64,000 nt of DNA, taken from Bacteroidota bacterium. GTDB taxonomy: Bacteria; Bacteroidota; Bacteroidia; Chitinophagales; Chitinophagaceae. Shown piece by piece: positions 35,924 through 45,112 of this stretch. Positions within the stretch are counted from its first letter, which is position 1. The number at the start of each line of letters is the position of its first letter. The position numbers were made by a program, and so were the translations under genes. The stretch covers positions 58,266 through 122,265 of the forward strand of contig CANGDH010000005.1 of assembly GCA_947452555.1 (NCBI GenBank), in the 5' to 3' direction. Below the pieces are notes generated by a model. It searched no databases, was not told the origin of the DNA, and worked only from the letters and a program-made list of their open reading frames with translations.

Positions 35924-37240
35924 CTAAATATCTCCTTTACCGTCTAACCAAAGCTTTACTGCTTCTGTAGTAACTGACTTTGGACGCTCTAATGGGAAGC
36001 CTAATGCACGATCCCATGTCAAACTTGCTAAAACTCCTAGTGCTCTACTTACAGCGAATAAAACGGTGTAGAATTCGTATTCCACAATACCATAGTGTAC
36101 CAATAAAGCACCGCTATGCGCATCCACATTTGGCCATGGATTTTTTACTTTTCCTAATGACTCTAAAATTGGAGGTACTGTTTCATAAATATTCCAAACA
36201 GTGTTCACCAATTTGTCGTCTGGTAAATGTTTTTTACCAAATGCCATTTGAGCAGTGAAACGTGGATCTGTTTTTCTTAATACGGCATGACCATAACCTG
36301 GAACCACTTTTCCTGAAGACAATGTTTTTTGAACGTATTCAACAATTTGTTCTTTAGTTGGACTATCTGAACCAATTGCTTCCTGCATTTCAAAAATCCA
36401 TTTGATTACTTCTTGATTCGCTAATCCATGTAAAGGACCCGCTAAACCATTCATACCAGCGGCATAACTTAAATAAGGATCACTTAAAGCAGAACCTACT
36501 AAATGCGTAGTATGTGCTGATACGTTTCCACCCTCATGGTCTGCATGAATAGTCATGTACAAACGCATTAATTCTTTTGTACTATCGTCCTCAAAGCCCA
36601 TCATGTAAGCAAGGTTACCTGCCCAGTCTAATAAGCCGTTTGGATGAATATGTTCATTGTTCTTATATTTTCTTCTGTATATATAGGCAGCAATTCTTGG
36701 TAATCTTGCGATCAAATCCATTGAATCGTCATAAGTATACTGCCAGTAATCTTTCTTGTTCATTCCTTTAGCATATTCCTGAGAGAATTTGCTTTCCGTT
36801 TGCAATGCCATAACCGCAGCAACATACATAGTCATTGGATGCGCGCTTAATGGGAATGCGTCAATCACATCAAATACATGTGACGGCACATGACTTCTCC
36901 TTTGCCAGTTATTGGTAATTTCTTTAACGTCTTCCGCAGTTGGTATTTCACCCACCATCATTAAATAAAATAAACCTTCTGGTAATGGTTCGTCTCCACC
37001 TGGTGCTTTAGGTAATTTATCTTGTAACTCTGGAATTGAGTATCCGCGAAAACGGATACCTTCTTGTGCATCTAATAAACTAGTTTCAGTAACTAAACCT
37101 GTAATACCACGCATACCTTGGTAGGCTTGTGCTAAGGTTACTTCCCCTATTTTTTTGTCGCCATGTTCCTTAATAATGTCTTTGATTTCCGCAGCTGCTG
37201 CTGTGGCCTTTGCACTGAATAAATCCTTGATCGCTTCCAT
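35924..37240 (-). CDS. gltA: Citrate synthase, mitochondrial (eukaryotic) type
   Basis: A 438-residue enzyme that condenses oxaloacetate and acetyl-CoA at the entry of the TCA cycle. The catalytic residues are visible: His in GPLHGLANQE, His in PGYGHAVLRKTDPRF, Asp in NVDAHSG. The segments LYMTIHADHEGGNVSAHTTH and GSALSDPYLSYAAGMNGLAG match the mitochondrial form of the enzyme far better than the hexameric E. coli form, which has an NADH site. A TAACTTTG box at 37280-37287 may be its promoter. The gene stands alone, with its own terminator. Confidence 0.95.
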   Translation of the reverse strand: MEAIKDLFSAKATAAAAEIKDIIKEHGDKKIGEVTLAQAYQGMRGITGLVTETSLLDAQEGIRFRGYSIPELQDKLPKAPGGDEPLPEGLFYLMMVGEIPTAEDVKEITNNWQRRSHVPSHVFDVIDAFPLSAHPMTMYVAAVMALQTESKFSQEYAKGMNKKDYWQYTYDDSMDLIARLPRIAAYIYRRKYKNNEHIHPNGLLDWAGNLAYMMGFEDDSTKELMRLYMTIHADHEGGNVSAHTTHLVGSALSDPYLSYAAGMNGLAGPLHGLANQEVIKWIFEMQEAIGSDSPTKEQIVEYVQKTLSSGKVVPGYGHAVLRKTDPRFTAQMAFGKKHLPDDKLVNTVWNIYETVPPILESLGKVKNPWPNVDAHSGALLVHYGIVEYEFYTVLFAVSRALGVLASLTWDRALGFPLERPKSVTTEAVKLWLDGKGDI

Positions 37241-37279
37241 AGGCTAAAATAAAAATGAAAAACCGGTTAATTTTGGCCA

Positions 37280-37287
37280 CAAAGTTA
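37280..37287 (-). promoter_or_regulatory. -7-like box of gltA
   Basis: On the minus strand TAACTTTG exactly fits TAnnTTTG and would give a leader of about 33 nt. A perfect 8-bp palindrome AACCGGTT lies at 37261-37268, next to the expected start of transcription. No good -33 TTTG is seen. Confidence 0.4.
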
Positions 37288-37299
37288 GCTAAGAATAGT

Positions 37300-38391
37300 T
37301 TATTTGGGCGCTTTTTTGTACAAATAATATACCACCCATATAAAAATTACATTGGGTATCCAAGCTGCAACCATAGGAGGTAAATTGCCCTTGGTAGAGA
37401 AGATGGTTGAAAAACGGTCTGTAATGATAAATACGGCGGCTATGACAAAGCCAAGTGCCAAATGGGACCCACTTCCTCCCCTAACTTTTCGCCCTGCAAT
37501 AATGCCCCCAATAAGGGTTAGTAAAAGAACTGTAACCGGCGTGGCGTCTCTTCTGTAGCGCTCAATTTTTAATTCATTAAGTCCTTCTGAACCTCTTAAG
37601 GACTCTATCTTAATTTGTCTTATTAACTGAGGTGTGGTGAGTTTGTCTTTCGTGTATTTGTCCTTACCCAAGTCAATGGGTTTAAAGGGATACTTTTTAT
37701 GCAATGTTGGAAAATAACTGATATCTTCCTTGTCATCTGTTACTTTTCGTTCAATCACTTCCGTTAATTGCCAATCCATTTTTGCAGTATCCCATAAAAT
37801 AGATTCAGCTCTTATATTTTTTACAACTTTATCTTTGTTAATTGTATTGGCAAAAAAAGTTCCCCCTCTTTTATTGGCAGTGTCATAGCCATAAATACCT
37901 GCATAGGTAAATGAATCAATCCTGAAATAAATATCAGAAGAAGTCCTCATTAAAGCGTCATAAGAAGAGTTCCTGTCTACATAAGCAGCTTCAAAACTTC
38001 CTCTAATATTATTGGCCTTGGGAACTATCCATTGATTTGAAATCCACAATACCAATCCTAAAAATACACCCCCTATCCAATAAGGACGCAACCATCTGTT
38101 ATAGGAAGTACCGCTAGCCAAGATAGCTACTATCTCTGTTTGTCCAGCCATTTTAGAAGTGAAAAATATAACCGATATAAAGACAAACAACGGGAATAAC
38201 AAAGCCAAAATATGAGGCACAAATCCAATATAATAATGTGTAATTATTTCGCCTGCAGTTAATCCGGATCTTACAAAATCATCTGTTTTTTCACTCAAAT
38301 CAATCACCACTGCGATTACTGCAAAGAAAAAAATGGCAAAGAAAAAAACTGCCAAAAACTTTTTTAATATGTACCAATCTAGTTTTTTCAA
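37300..38391 (-). CDS. LptG/LptF-family LPS export permease
   Basis: A 363-residue YjgP/YjgQ-family inner-membrane protein. Three membrane segments lie at about 12-30, 55-78 and 100-118, then a periplasmic beta-rich domain (about 120-270), then three more helices at the C-terminus. It moves LPS out of the inner membrane with the LptB ATPase. The start is TTG (38391): no in-frame ATG lies near, and the start MKKLDWYILKKF fits the family closely. It follows tgt with a 15-base gap, so the two are co-transcribed. Confidence 0.88.
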   Translation of the reverse strand: MKKLDWYILKKFLAVFFFAIFFFAVIAVVIDLSEKTDDFVRSGLTAGEIITHYYIGFVPHILALLFPLFVFISVIFFTSKMAGQTEIVAILASGTSYNRWLRPYWIGGVFLGLVLWISNQWIVPKANNIRGSFEAAYVDRNSSYDALMRTSSDIYFRIDSFTYAGIYGYDTANKRGGTFFANTINKDKVVKNIRAESILWDTAKMDWQLTEVIERKVTDDKEDISYFPTLHKKYPFKPIDLGKDKYTKDKLTTPQLIRQIKIESLRGSEGLNELKIERYRRDATPVTVLLLTLIGGIIAGRKVRGGSGSHLALGFVIAAVFIITDRFSTIFSTKGNLPPMVAAWIPNVIFIWVVYYLYKKAPK

Positions 38392-38406
38392 TACTTGTTT
38401 TATCTT

Positions 38407-39546
38407 TTATAAACGCTTACTAATTTGTTCAATCATAGAGAGTTTCCAACTTGAATAATCTCCAGCAATAATATGCTCCCTAGCCTGTCCTACTAACCAA
38501 AGATAAAAAGATAGATTTTGAATACTCGCTAATTCCAGTCCTAATATCTCATCCGCTACAAACAAGTGTCTCAAATACGCTTTGCTATAATATTGGCTCA
38601 TTTCATTTGGCAATCCTGGATCCAACGGACTAAAATCCTTTGCCCATTTAAGATTTTTAATATTAATCACCCCTTGACTAGTAAATATCATTCCATTACG
38701 GCCATTCCTGGTTGGCATGACACAATCAAACATGTCCACACCTAAATCAATTGCTTCTAAGATATTCCAAGGAGTTCCAACTCCCATTAAATATCTAGGT
38801 TTATTCTTAGGTAAGTTTTCACAACACAAAGCAGTGAACTCATACATTTCCTCCATAGTTTCCCCAACACTCAATCCTCCAATAGCATTTCCAACAGCCC
38901 CTTTTGAACTAATATAATCACAAGAAGCTTTTCTTAAATCTTTATATAAACCACCTTGCACGATGGGGAATAAATTTTGAGTATACCCATATTTGTCGGG
39001 CGTTTCCGCCAGTCTGTTAAAACACTTATCCAGCCAGGTATGCGTTAAGTCCATACTCTTTCTTACATAATCAAATTCACTTGGTATGGGAGGACATTCA
39101 TCAAATGCCATAATAATATCTGCGCCAATAGTTCTTTGGATATCCATCACATTCTCAGGACTAAATAAATGTTTACTACCGTCAATATGTGATTGAAAAA
39201 TGACCCCTTCTGGTTTAATTTTTCTATTATTAGCCAAGGAGAAAACCTGATATCCACCACTGTCTGTTAAAATAGGCCTATCCCAACCCATAAACTTATG
39301 CAAACCACCAGCCGCTTCTAGCACTTCCATCCCCGGACGTAAATACAAGTGATAGGTATTGCCTAATATGATTTGAGCGTTAATATCCTGCTTTAACTGC
39401 TGTTGTGTAACCGCTTTAACAGACCCAATGGTGCCCACTGGCATAAAGATAGGTGTCTGAATCACTCCATGGTCGGTGGTGATGGTACCAGCCCTTGCCC
39501 CGCCTTTTGTACTTTCTTTTACTAATTCAAATTGTAATGCCGCCAT
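38407..39546 (-). CDS. tgt: tRNA-guanine transglycosylase without the zinc cysteines
   Basis: A 379-residue TIM-barrel enzyme that puts the queuine precursor into tRNA at position 34. The active-site regions are present: LTDSGGYQVFSL, MAFDECPP and the nucleophile region MFDCVMPTRNGRNG. The usual CxCxxC zinc site after SPLDP is missing: residues 311-320 read GLPNEMSQYY. The following YLRHL His is kept. I recall the same change in other Bacteroidota Tgt proteins, so it is probably a lineage trait and not a broken gene. Normal length. It leads the tgt-lptG pair. Confidence 0.93.
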   Translation of the reverse strand: MAALQFELVKESTKGGARAGTITTDHGVIQTPIFMPVGTIGSVKAVTQQQLKQDINAQIILGNTYHLYLRPGMEVLEAAGGLHKFMGWDRPILTDSGGYQVFSLANNRKIKPEGVIFQSHIDGSKHLFSPENVMDIQRTIGADIIMAFDECPPIPSEFDYVRKSMDLTHTWLDKCFNRLAETPDKYGYTQNLFPIVQGGLYKDLRKASCDYISSKGAVGNAIGGLSVGETMEEMYEFTALCCENLPKNKPRYLMGVGTPWNILEAIDLGVDMFDCVMPTRNGRNGMIFTSQGVINIKNLKWAKDFSPLDPGLPNEMSQYYSKAYLRHLFVADEILGLELASIQNLSFYLWLVGQAREHIIAGDYSSWKLSMIEQISKRL

Positions 39547-39572
39547 GGCGCAAAGGTAAGGTCAAAAATCTT

Positions 39573-39580
39573 TACTTTTG
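39573..39580 (+). promoter_or_regulatory. -7-like box just before the glycosyltransferase gene
   Basis: TACTTTTG, an exact TAnnTTTG match, lies 4 bases before the ATG at 39585. If it is the -7 element, the transcript would start at or next to the ATG. Confidence 0.4.
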
Positions 39581-39584
39581 CACC

Positions 39585-40712
39585 ATGATAATCCACCTAT
39601 CGCTTACTACCATTTTGATAGTGGCTTTTGCCGCTATTATAGCAATACAACTATTTTACTATTTATACTTTTTCTTAAGGTTGGCCCTTTACAAAAAGCC
39701 TAAAAAAGAAGTAAATATGGAACACCCTATTTCCGTAGTAATTTGCGCAAGAGACGAAGCAGAAAACATTGCGAATAACTTACCTGGAGTATTGGTTCAA
39801 CAATATAATACCACACATGAATTTGTTTTGGTAAATGATAATTCCGAAGACGAGTCTAAATATTTAATTGAAGAGTTTAAAAAATCATTTAAAAATTTGA
39901 ACCCGGTGACTTTGACTCAAGAGGCTAAAATGATTAGCGGAAAAAAATTCCCTTTATCAATGGGTATTAAATCTGCTAAAAATGAAATCTTACTATTAAC
40001 CGACGCTGACTGTGTTCCTGCTAGTGAACATTGGATGCAATTAATGCAGGACGGATATAATGATGGCATTGAAATCGTTTTAGGTTATGGTGCTTACAGA
40101 AAAAAGCCTGGCCTTATTAATAAATTAATTCGTTTTGAAACATTCCAAACTGCTTTGCAGTATTTTTCCTATGCCTTAGCTGGCTTGCCTTATATGGGAG
40201 TTGGAAGAAATCTATCTTATAAAAAGGAAGTTTTCAACAGAAATAAAGGGTTCTCCTCTATCAATCAAATCCCAAGTGGTGATGACGATTTATTCATTAA
40301 TCAAGTTGCCAATAAACATAATACTGCTATTGTAATTGATCCCGATGCACATACTATTAGTGAACCTAAAAAAACATTTAACGAGTGGATGAATCAAAAA
40401 TATAGACATTATACAACTAGTAAATACTATAAAAAAACGCACTCATTTTTATTGGCACTTTTTGCTGTGAGTCAATTTTTAGTTTATCCAGTTTTTATTG
40501 CTGCACTTATTATAACTAAAGAATACGTTTTATTATTGAGCTTATGGGGTGTTAGAACCCTTATACAAGCCACTATTCTGAGAAGCACTATGAAAAAATT
40601 AAATGAACTAGACCTATGGCCTTGGTTTATTGCATTCGATATATGGTCTATATTTTATTACTTATTCACCTTGCCTAGCGTATGGAAAGCTCCTCACAGA
40701 ACATGGAATTAA
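39585..40712 (+). CDS. Membrane-bound glycosyltransferase, family 2
   Basis: 375 residues from the ATG at 39585; the longer frame from 39495 overlaps tgt on the other strand and the -7 box. One N-terminal helix (about 5-30), then a GT-A domain: VVICARDEAENIANNLPGVL, VNDNSEDES, LLTDADCVP (DxD-like) and the acceptor-site segment around SGDDDLF. Two or three C-terminal helices follow. It probably makes or extends a surface polysaccharide or glycolipid; the acceptor is unknown. Its last 10 bases overlap rsmG, so the two are translated together. Confidence 0.87.
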   Translation: MIIHLSLTTILIVAFAAIIAIQLFYYLYFFLRLALYKKPKKEVNMEHPISVVICARDEAENIANNLPGVLVQQYNTTHEFVLVNDNSEDESKYLIEEFKKSFKNLNPVTLTQEAKMISGKKFPLSMGIKSAKNEILLLTDADCVPASEHWMQLMQDGYNDGIEIVLGYGAYRKKPGLINKLIRFETFQTALQYFSYALAGLPYMGVGRNLSYKKEVFNRNKGFSSINQIPSGDDDLFINQVANKHNTAIVIDPDAHTISEPKKTFNEWMNQKYRHYTTSKYYKKTHSFLLALFAVSQFLVYPVFIAALIITKEYVLLLSLWGVRTLIQATILRSTMKKLNELDLWPWFIAFDIWSIFYYLFTLPSVWKAPHRTWN

Positions 40713-41323
40713 TTACCAAATATTTCGACGACTTTACACCCACTCAATTGGAACAGTTTACAGCTTTAGAACCTGCCTACAGAGAGTGGAATAGTCAGAT
40801 TAATGTAGTTTCAAGAAAAGACATTGACCATATCTATTTACACCATGTATTGCATTCTTTAAGTATTGCCGCGGTGGTGGAATGGGAAAAAGGCACGCAA
40901 GTAATTGACATAGGTTGTGGTGGTGGATTCCCCTGCGTTCCATTAGCCATATTTTTCCCAGAAGTTCAATTTTTAGCAGTAGATAGTATTGCAAAGAAAT
41001 TAAAAGTAGTAGATGCTGTTTGTGAGATGGTGGGTATAAAGAATATTAAGACACAACACACGCGTGTAGAAGACATTAAGAATAGAAAGTTCGATTACGC
41101 TGTTAGTAGAGCCGTTGCTCCTTTAAAAGACTTGTGGAAATGGGCCGGACCTATTATTACCAAAAAGCCAAATCAACCCAATGGATTGATTTGCTTAAAG
41201 GGTGGAGACTTACACCAAGAAATTTTCGAGAGTGGAGTGCGTCCTAAAATGATGTCGATTCATGATATTTTTCAAGAAGAATATTTCATGGAGAAATTTA
41301 TCATACAAGTGAAGAAACCTTAG
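40703..41323 (+). CDS. rsmG: 16S rRNA (guanine527-N7)-methyltransferase
   Basis: 206 residues from the ATG at 40703, which gives the usual start MELITKYFDDF; a longer frame from 40682 adds seven residues. SAM-binding motif IDIGCGGGFPCVPLAIFFP, then AVDSIAKKLKVV, and AVSRAVAPL near residue 138. It methylates G527 of 16S rRNA. Normal length. Transcription ends at a perfect bidirectional hairpin three bases later. Confidence 0.93.
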   Translation: MELITKYFDDFTPTQLEQFTALEPAYREWNSQINVVSRKDIDHIYLHHVLHSLSIAAVVEWEKGTQVIDIGCGGGFPCVPLAIFFPEVQFLAVDSIAKKLKVVDAVCEMVGIKNIKTQHTRVEDIKNRKFDYAVSRAVAPLKDLWKWAGPIITKKPNQPNGLICLKGGDLHQEIFESGVRPKMMSIHDIFQEEYFMEKFIIQVKKP

Positions 41324-41325
41324 TG

Positions 41326-41364
41326 TATAAAAAGAGGCGCATCATGGATGCGCCTCTTTTTATA
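41326..41364. terminator. Bidirectional terminator between rsmG and the M1 peptidase gene
   Basis: A perfect 18-bp stem with core AAAAAGAGGCGCATC and an ATG loop, A-rich on the left and T-rich on the right. It serves two convergent genes. Confidence 0.92.
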
Positions 41365-41378
41365 AAGGACAATTATTA

Positions 41379-43319
41379 TTAATTAGGTATCTCTAATTTA
41401 TTATTCGTTCTATTAATGTCAGGCATGCGCTGACTTGGGTCAATTTCAATAGACTTTAATTGCGACAATGGTTTCAAGGTTTCAAAAGTGTAATTAGGTT
41501 GCACCCATTTCCATTCCTCATGAACTATTCTTTCTTGAGCACCTTCTACAATTTTATTTGCCAACATTAAGTCCAATGGAATATAATGTAATTCGCTGGT
41601 GCCGTCTTTATAAGTCACTAATACTTCAATAGGCATTGGCATTTTACCTTCTCTTTGGATACTTATTATTGCTCCTTGTTTACCTACTTGAATATCATTT
41701 AACCCATAATCAATGGTCTTAGTGCTATTCATCCAATACTCTTTAAACCATTGCAATTGTATGCCGCTTGTTTTTTCCGCAACACGAATAAAGTCATTCG
41801 CATTAGGATGCTTAAATTTCCAAGTATTGTAATAATTCATTAAGATATTATCTCTTTTCGCATCTCCAACTATATAACCTAGTGCCCCTAAAAAAGTAGC
41901 GCCCTTTGTATAAGCGGCACTGCTATAAGCGTAGTTCGTATTATAATGATCGGAATGCGTACTCATGGGTTCCTCTAAACCACTCTTTGCTAAGGTTAAA
42001 TACCCACCATAATTACCATATTGAATAGCAGGCAATTGCAGTTTCGCTTTTTCATTGTTTACTTGTAATTGTTTTTTTGCAGCTTCACTTATAAATGGTG
42101 ACTGAGTGGCTATATTTTGCTCATACCAATAGGAAATATCGTCCTCTGCAAAACTGGTAAATCCTTCGTCCATCCATGGGAACAAACTTTCATTGGTACC
42201 TAAAATATGTTGATACCAACTATGCATCCACTCATGAAACACCGTGCCTAATCCTGGACCTTTTAATAAAGTAGCCATTGCATATTCCATTCCGCCATCA
42301 CCTCCTTGTATAAAGGAATATTGAGGATAAGGATACGCCCCGAATTTTTTTTCTATATAAGGCAATGCTTTTTCTGCAGCCCATAATACATTATTCCATG
42401 CACTATCCGACTGCGCGTCTTTTTCTTTGAAATACACATTTAAGGTTAAACCTTTTCGAACTTCCTTTGAAATATGTTTAAAGTGATTATCCGCTACCCA
42501 AACAAAATCATGAATATTATTTCCTTTAAAATTCCAAGACTTTAAGCCAGCTGCATCTGCCGTTGCTGTTGGGTTTTGTAATACTCCCGTTGCAGCCACC
42601 ATATAAGTTTGATCCAATTTTAAATTTACATTAAAATTCCCCCAAACGCCATAGAACTCACGCGCGATATAGGGATTCGTATTCCATCCTTGATAATCAT
42701 ATTCCACCATTTTAGGATACCATTGGCTCATTGAATAGCTAACGCCTTCTGCATTATCCCTTCCAGATCTTCTTATTTGAACTGGCACTTGTGCTTCAAA
42801 TTTTAATGATAGTTTAATAGACGACTTTGGTAGTATTGCGTTCGTTAATTGAACTTCTAAAATGGTTTCATGTTCTACTAATTTTTGCGCCTTCCCTCCT
42901 ATTAATACCTGAATCACTTTTTGATAGCCTAAATCTGTAGTTGATAATTTTTGAATACGATCTTTCACTCTTCTATCCCAGTCTTGAACGGCTTCTTGCC
43001 CTAAATTGTTAGCATTAGAAGCACTCACCACACCGCGTTTTAAATTTAATAAATTTTTTCCTAGCTCACGGCTTCTAATATCCATGGCAGAGTTTGGCGT
43101 AAAAGCATTCCAATACATATGAAAATATACTTTACGTAATGTGTCTGGAGAATTATTCGTGTACAACAATTCTTCTGTACCTGTAACAATATTATTATTT
43201 ACGTTTAAAGCCGCATTAATAGTATAATCAATATGCTGTTGCCATCGGTCAGGTTGAGCATTTACATTTAAGAATAAACTACTGAACCCTATAAAAAGAA
43301 AGAGAAACTTATTTTTCAT
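41379..43319 (-). CDS. M1-family metallopeptidase (secreted)
   Basis: A 646-residue aminopeptidase-like zinc protease with a signal peptide (about 1-21, ending VNAQ). The substrate-binding GGMEYAM stands in place of GAMEN, and the zinc site is HEWMH followed 18 residues later by Glu in DEGFTSFAEDD. The N-terminal 200 residues fit the M1 saddle domain. It would degrade peptides in the periplasm or outside. It is transcribed alone, with the terminator shared with rsmG. The relation to amino acid uptake is inferred. Confidence 0.92.
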   Translation of the reverse strand: MKNKFLFLFIGFSSLFLNVNAQPDRWQQHIDYTINAALNVNNNIVTGTEELLYTNNSPDTLRKVYFHMYWNAFTPNSAMDIRSRELGKNLLNLKRGVVSASNANNLGQEAVQDWDRRVKDRIQKLSTTDLGYQKVIQVLIGGKAQKLVEHETILEVQLTNAILPKSSIKLSLKFEAQVPVQIRRSGRDNAEGVSYSMSQWYPKMVEYDYQGWNTNPYIAREFYGVWGNFNVNLKLDQTYMVAATGVLQNPTATADAAGLKSWNFKGNNIHDFVWVADNHFKHISKEVRKGLTLNVYFKEKDAQSDSAWNNVLWAAEKALPYIEKKFGAYPYPQYSFIQGGDGGMEYAMATLLKGPGLGTVFHEWMHSWYQHILGTNESLFPWMDEGFTSFAEDDISYWYEQNIATQSPFISEAAKKQLQVNNEKAKLQLPAIQYGNYGGYLTLAKSGLEEPMSTHSDHYNTNYAYSSAAYTKGATFLGALGYIVGDAKRDNILMNYYNTWKFKHPNANDFIRVAEKTSGIQLQWFKEYWMNSTKTIDYGLNDIQVGKQGAIISIQREGKMPMPIEVLVTYKDGTSELHYIPLDLMLANKIVEGAQERIVHEEWKWVQPNYTFETLKPLSQLKSIEIDPSQRMPDINRTNNKLEIPN

Positions 43320-43396
43320 ACTTATTCATTAATTCACTCAATTTAAAGAAAATTATTGAAATAAAATATGTCCTAACATTTATGGTTTAAAACAAA

Positions 43397-44062
43397 TTAT
43401 TCCTTCCCTGCAACCACAATCACTATCTCCCCTTTCACTTGTTTTGCAGTAAAGTGTATTATTAAATTTTCAAGGCTATCCGTCATATTTTCTTCAAACA
43501 TTTTGGTTAACTCTCTACTTACAGCAGCTTGTCGGTCTGCACCAAAATAAGACTTGAAAAGTTCTAAGGTTTTTACAAGTCGCATGGGACTTTCATAAAA
43601 TATCATGGTGCGTTCTTCATTAGCCAATGATTCCATCAAAGTCTTCTTCCCTTTTTTTAGTGGAATAAACCCTTCAAAAGTGAAACGACTGGAAGGTATA
43701 CCGCTATTCACCAAAGCTGGCACAAAAGCAGTCGCTCCAGGTAAACTAGTAACTGGCAATCCTACTGCTTTACAAGCACGCACTAATAAAAATGCAGGGT
43801 CTGAGATTCCAGGTGTACCCGCGTCAGTAATTAATGCGATATTTTTTCCTGCACTTAACTGTGTTACCAAATGGTCCACTACCTTATGCTCATTGTGTTG
43901 ATGATAAGGCGTTAATGGCTTCTTAATATTATAATGCTGTAATAGCTTAGAGGAAGTTCTGGTGTCTTCACACAAAATAAAATCCACTTCATTTAATACT
44001 TCTACGGCCCTGAAAGTAAAATCTTTTAAATTACCAATTGGCGTAGGTACTAAATATAACAT
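43397..44062 (-). CDS. rsmI: 16S rRNA (cytidine1402-2'-O)-methyltransferase
   Basis: A 221-residue member of the tetrapyrrole methylase fold. LYLVPTPIGNLKDFTFRAVE at the start, EDTRTSSKLL and LITDAGTPGISDPAF are all signatures of RsmI. The last part has FYESPMRLVKTL and the usual VSRELTKMFE. It methylates the ribose of C1402 in 16S rRNA. It is 13 bases after purS, so the run pepP-pssA-purS-rsmI may form one transcript. Confidence 0.94.
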   Translation of the reverse strand: MLYLVPTPIGNLKDFTFRAVEVLNEVDFILCEDTRTSSKLLQHYNIKKPLTPYHQHNEHKVVDHLVTQLSAGKNIALITDAGTPGISDPAFLLVRACKAVGLPVTSLPGATAFVPALVNSGIPSSRFTFEGFIPLKKGKKTLMESLANEERTMIFYESPMRLVKTLELFKSYFGADRQAAVSRELTKMFEENMTDSLENLIIHFTAKQVKGEIVIVVAGKE

Positions 44063-44075
44063 TCGGCTTGATTAA

Positions 44076-44324
44076 TTATTTAACAAACTCAATCTCGAAA
44101 TGCTCCATTACCGCATTGGCCAATAATTTCTTACTCGCTTCTTCTGCAATAGCACGAGCAGCTGATTCGTTGTCGGCCTCAATTTGTAAAGTGATATTCT
44201 TACCTACTCTAACGTCTTGAATTCCACCCAATCCTAAATTATGTAAACCACCTAAGACTGCCTTTCCTTGAGGATCTAATAAATCCTTTAAAGGCATAAT
44301 TTTAATTTGAACTTGAAATGTCAT
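44076..44324 (-). CDS. purS: Phosphoribosylformylglycinamidine synthase subunit PurS
   Basis: 82 residues, the usual size for PurS. Seen: KIMPLKDLLDPQGKAVLGGL, GLGGIQDVRVGKNITLQIEA and the C-terminal acidic strand ending FEIEFVK. PurS bridges PurL and PurQ in the step from FGAR to FGAM. Neither purL nor purQ is in this window. It is preceded by pssA with a 7-base gap and followed by rsmI. Confidence 0.93.
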   Translation of the reverse strand: MTFQVQIKIMPLKDLLDPQGKAVLGGLHNLGLGGIQDVRVGKNITLQIEADNESAARAIAEEASKKLLANAVMEHFEIEFVK

Positions 44325-44331
44325 GATACAA

Positions 44332-45102
44332 TTATTGAGTGATTGTTTTTTTGTACAACAAAGATACTACGCAATAGCCAATAAAGCCAAATGGGACAGC
44401 CCACCATTTGAAAAAGACGGCGGTAAGTGTTACTTCCAAGCCAACCAGCACCAATGGCAATAGGAGCTTTTTCTTTCCTGATAAGCTTTTCAAAGCAAGC
44501 ATCGGGGTTTTCATAACCATTAAATAACTCACTAACAAAATATACACATACCAAAAAAATGGGCTTAATAACAATTGGGAAACAAATGGAACTTGTACCT
44601 GCCAATATATAAGTGGAAATACTGCTGTCAAAATACCTATCATAGGAATAGGCACTCCCTTGAAATATGTTTTTTGGTCTAGATCAATATTGAATCTACC
44701 AAGACGATATGCTCCTGCCATAGCAATTATAAATGCAGGTGCTAATAATATTGAATTATGAGACAATGCATTTATGTCATTCGCTAATGACAATTTTAAA
44801 AACTGAAAAACAATAGCTGCTGGAGCCACCCCAAAACTAACTACATCTGCAAGTGAATCTAATTGCTTACCTAGTTCTGAATGTACTTTTAATAATCTTG
44901 CAACATACCCATCAAAAAAATCTGCGATCGCAGCTAAAGCAATAAAAAAACTTGCATAATACAATTGCTCTGGTATCTCAATTATCATACTACCTGCTTC
45001 GTCAATAGAAGCATTGGTTCCCTGCTGAAATGATGCTACAATAGCACAACATCCAAAGAATAAATTAAGTAGCGTGATAAAATTAGGTATCTGTTTGCGC
45101 AT
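44332..45102 (-). CDS. pssA: CDP-diacylglycerol-serine O-phosphatidyltransferase
   Basis: 256 residues, about seven membrane helices. The CDP-alcohol phosphotransferase motif is complete: DGYVARLLKVHSELGKQLDSLAD, read here as DG-x2-AR-x8-G-x3-D-x3-D. It makes phosphatidylserine, the precursor of phosphatidylethanolamine. The N-terminus IPNFITLLNLFFGCCAIV is typical of PssA rather than PgsA. Next to pepP (10 bases) and purS. The 94-codon frame in the other reading frame of this strand is a shadow. Confidence 0.92.
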   Translation of the reverse strand: MRKQIPNFITLLNLFFGCCAIVASFQQGTNASIDEAGSMIIEIPEQLYYASFFIALAAIADFFDGYVARLLKVHSELGKQLDSLADVVSFGVAPAAIVFQFLKLSLANDINALSHNSILLAPAFIIAMAGAYRLGRFNIDLDQKTYFKGVPIPMIGILTAVFPLIYWQVQVPFVSQLLLSPFFWYVYILLVSYLMVMKTPMLALKSLSGKKKLLLPLVLVGLEVTLTAVFFKWWAVPFGFIGYCVVSLLYKKTITQ

Positions 45103-45112
45103 GCTATATTAA

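Noticed and set aside
38407..39546. tgt as a pseudogene
   Set aside because: The zinc cysteines are absent, but the frame, length and active-site motifs are intact.
44321..44605. 94-codon frame on the same strand as pssA
   Set aside because: It overlaps pssA in another frame and starts within its coding part; composition is not protein-like.
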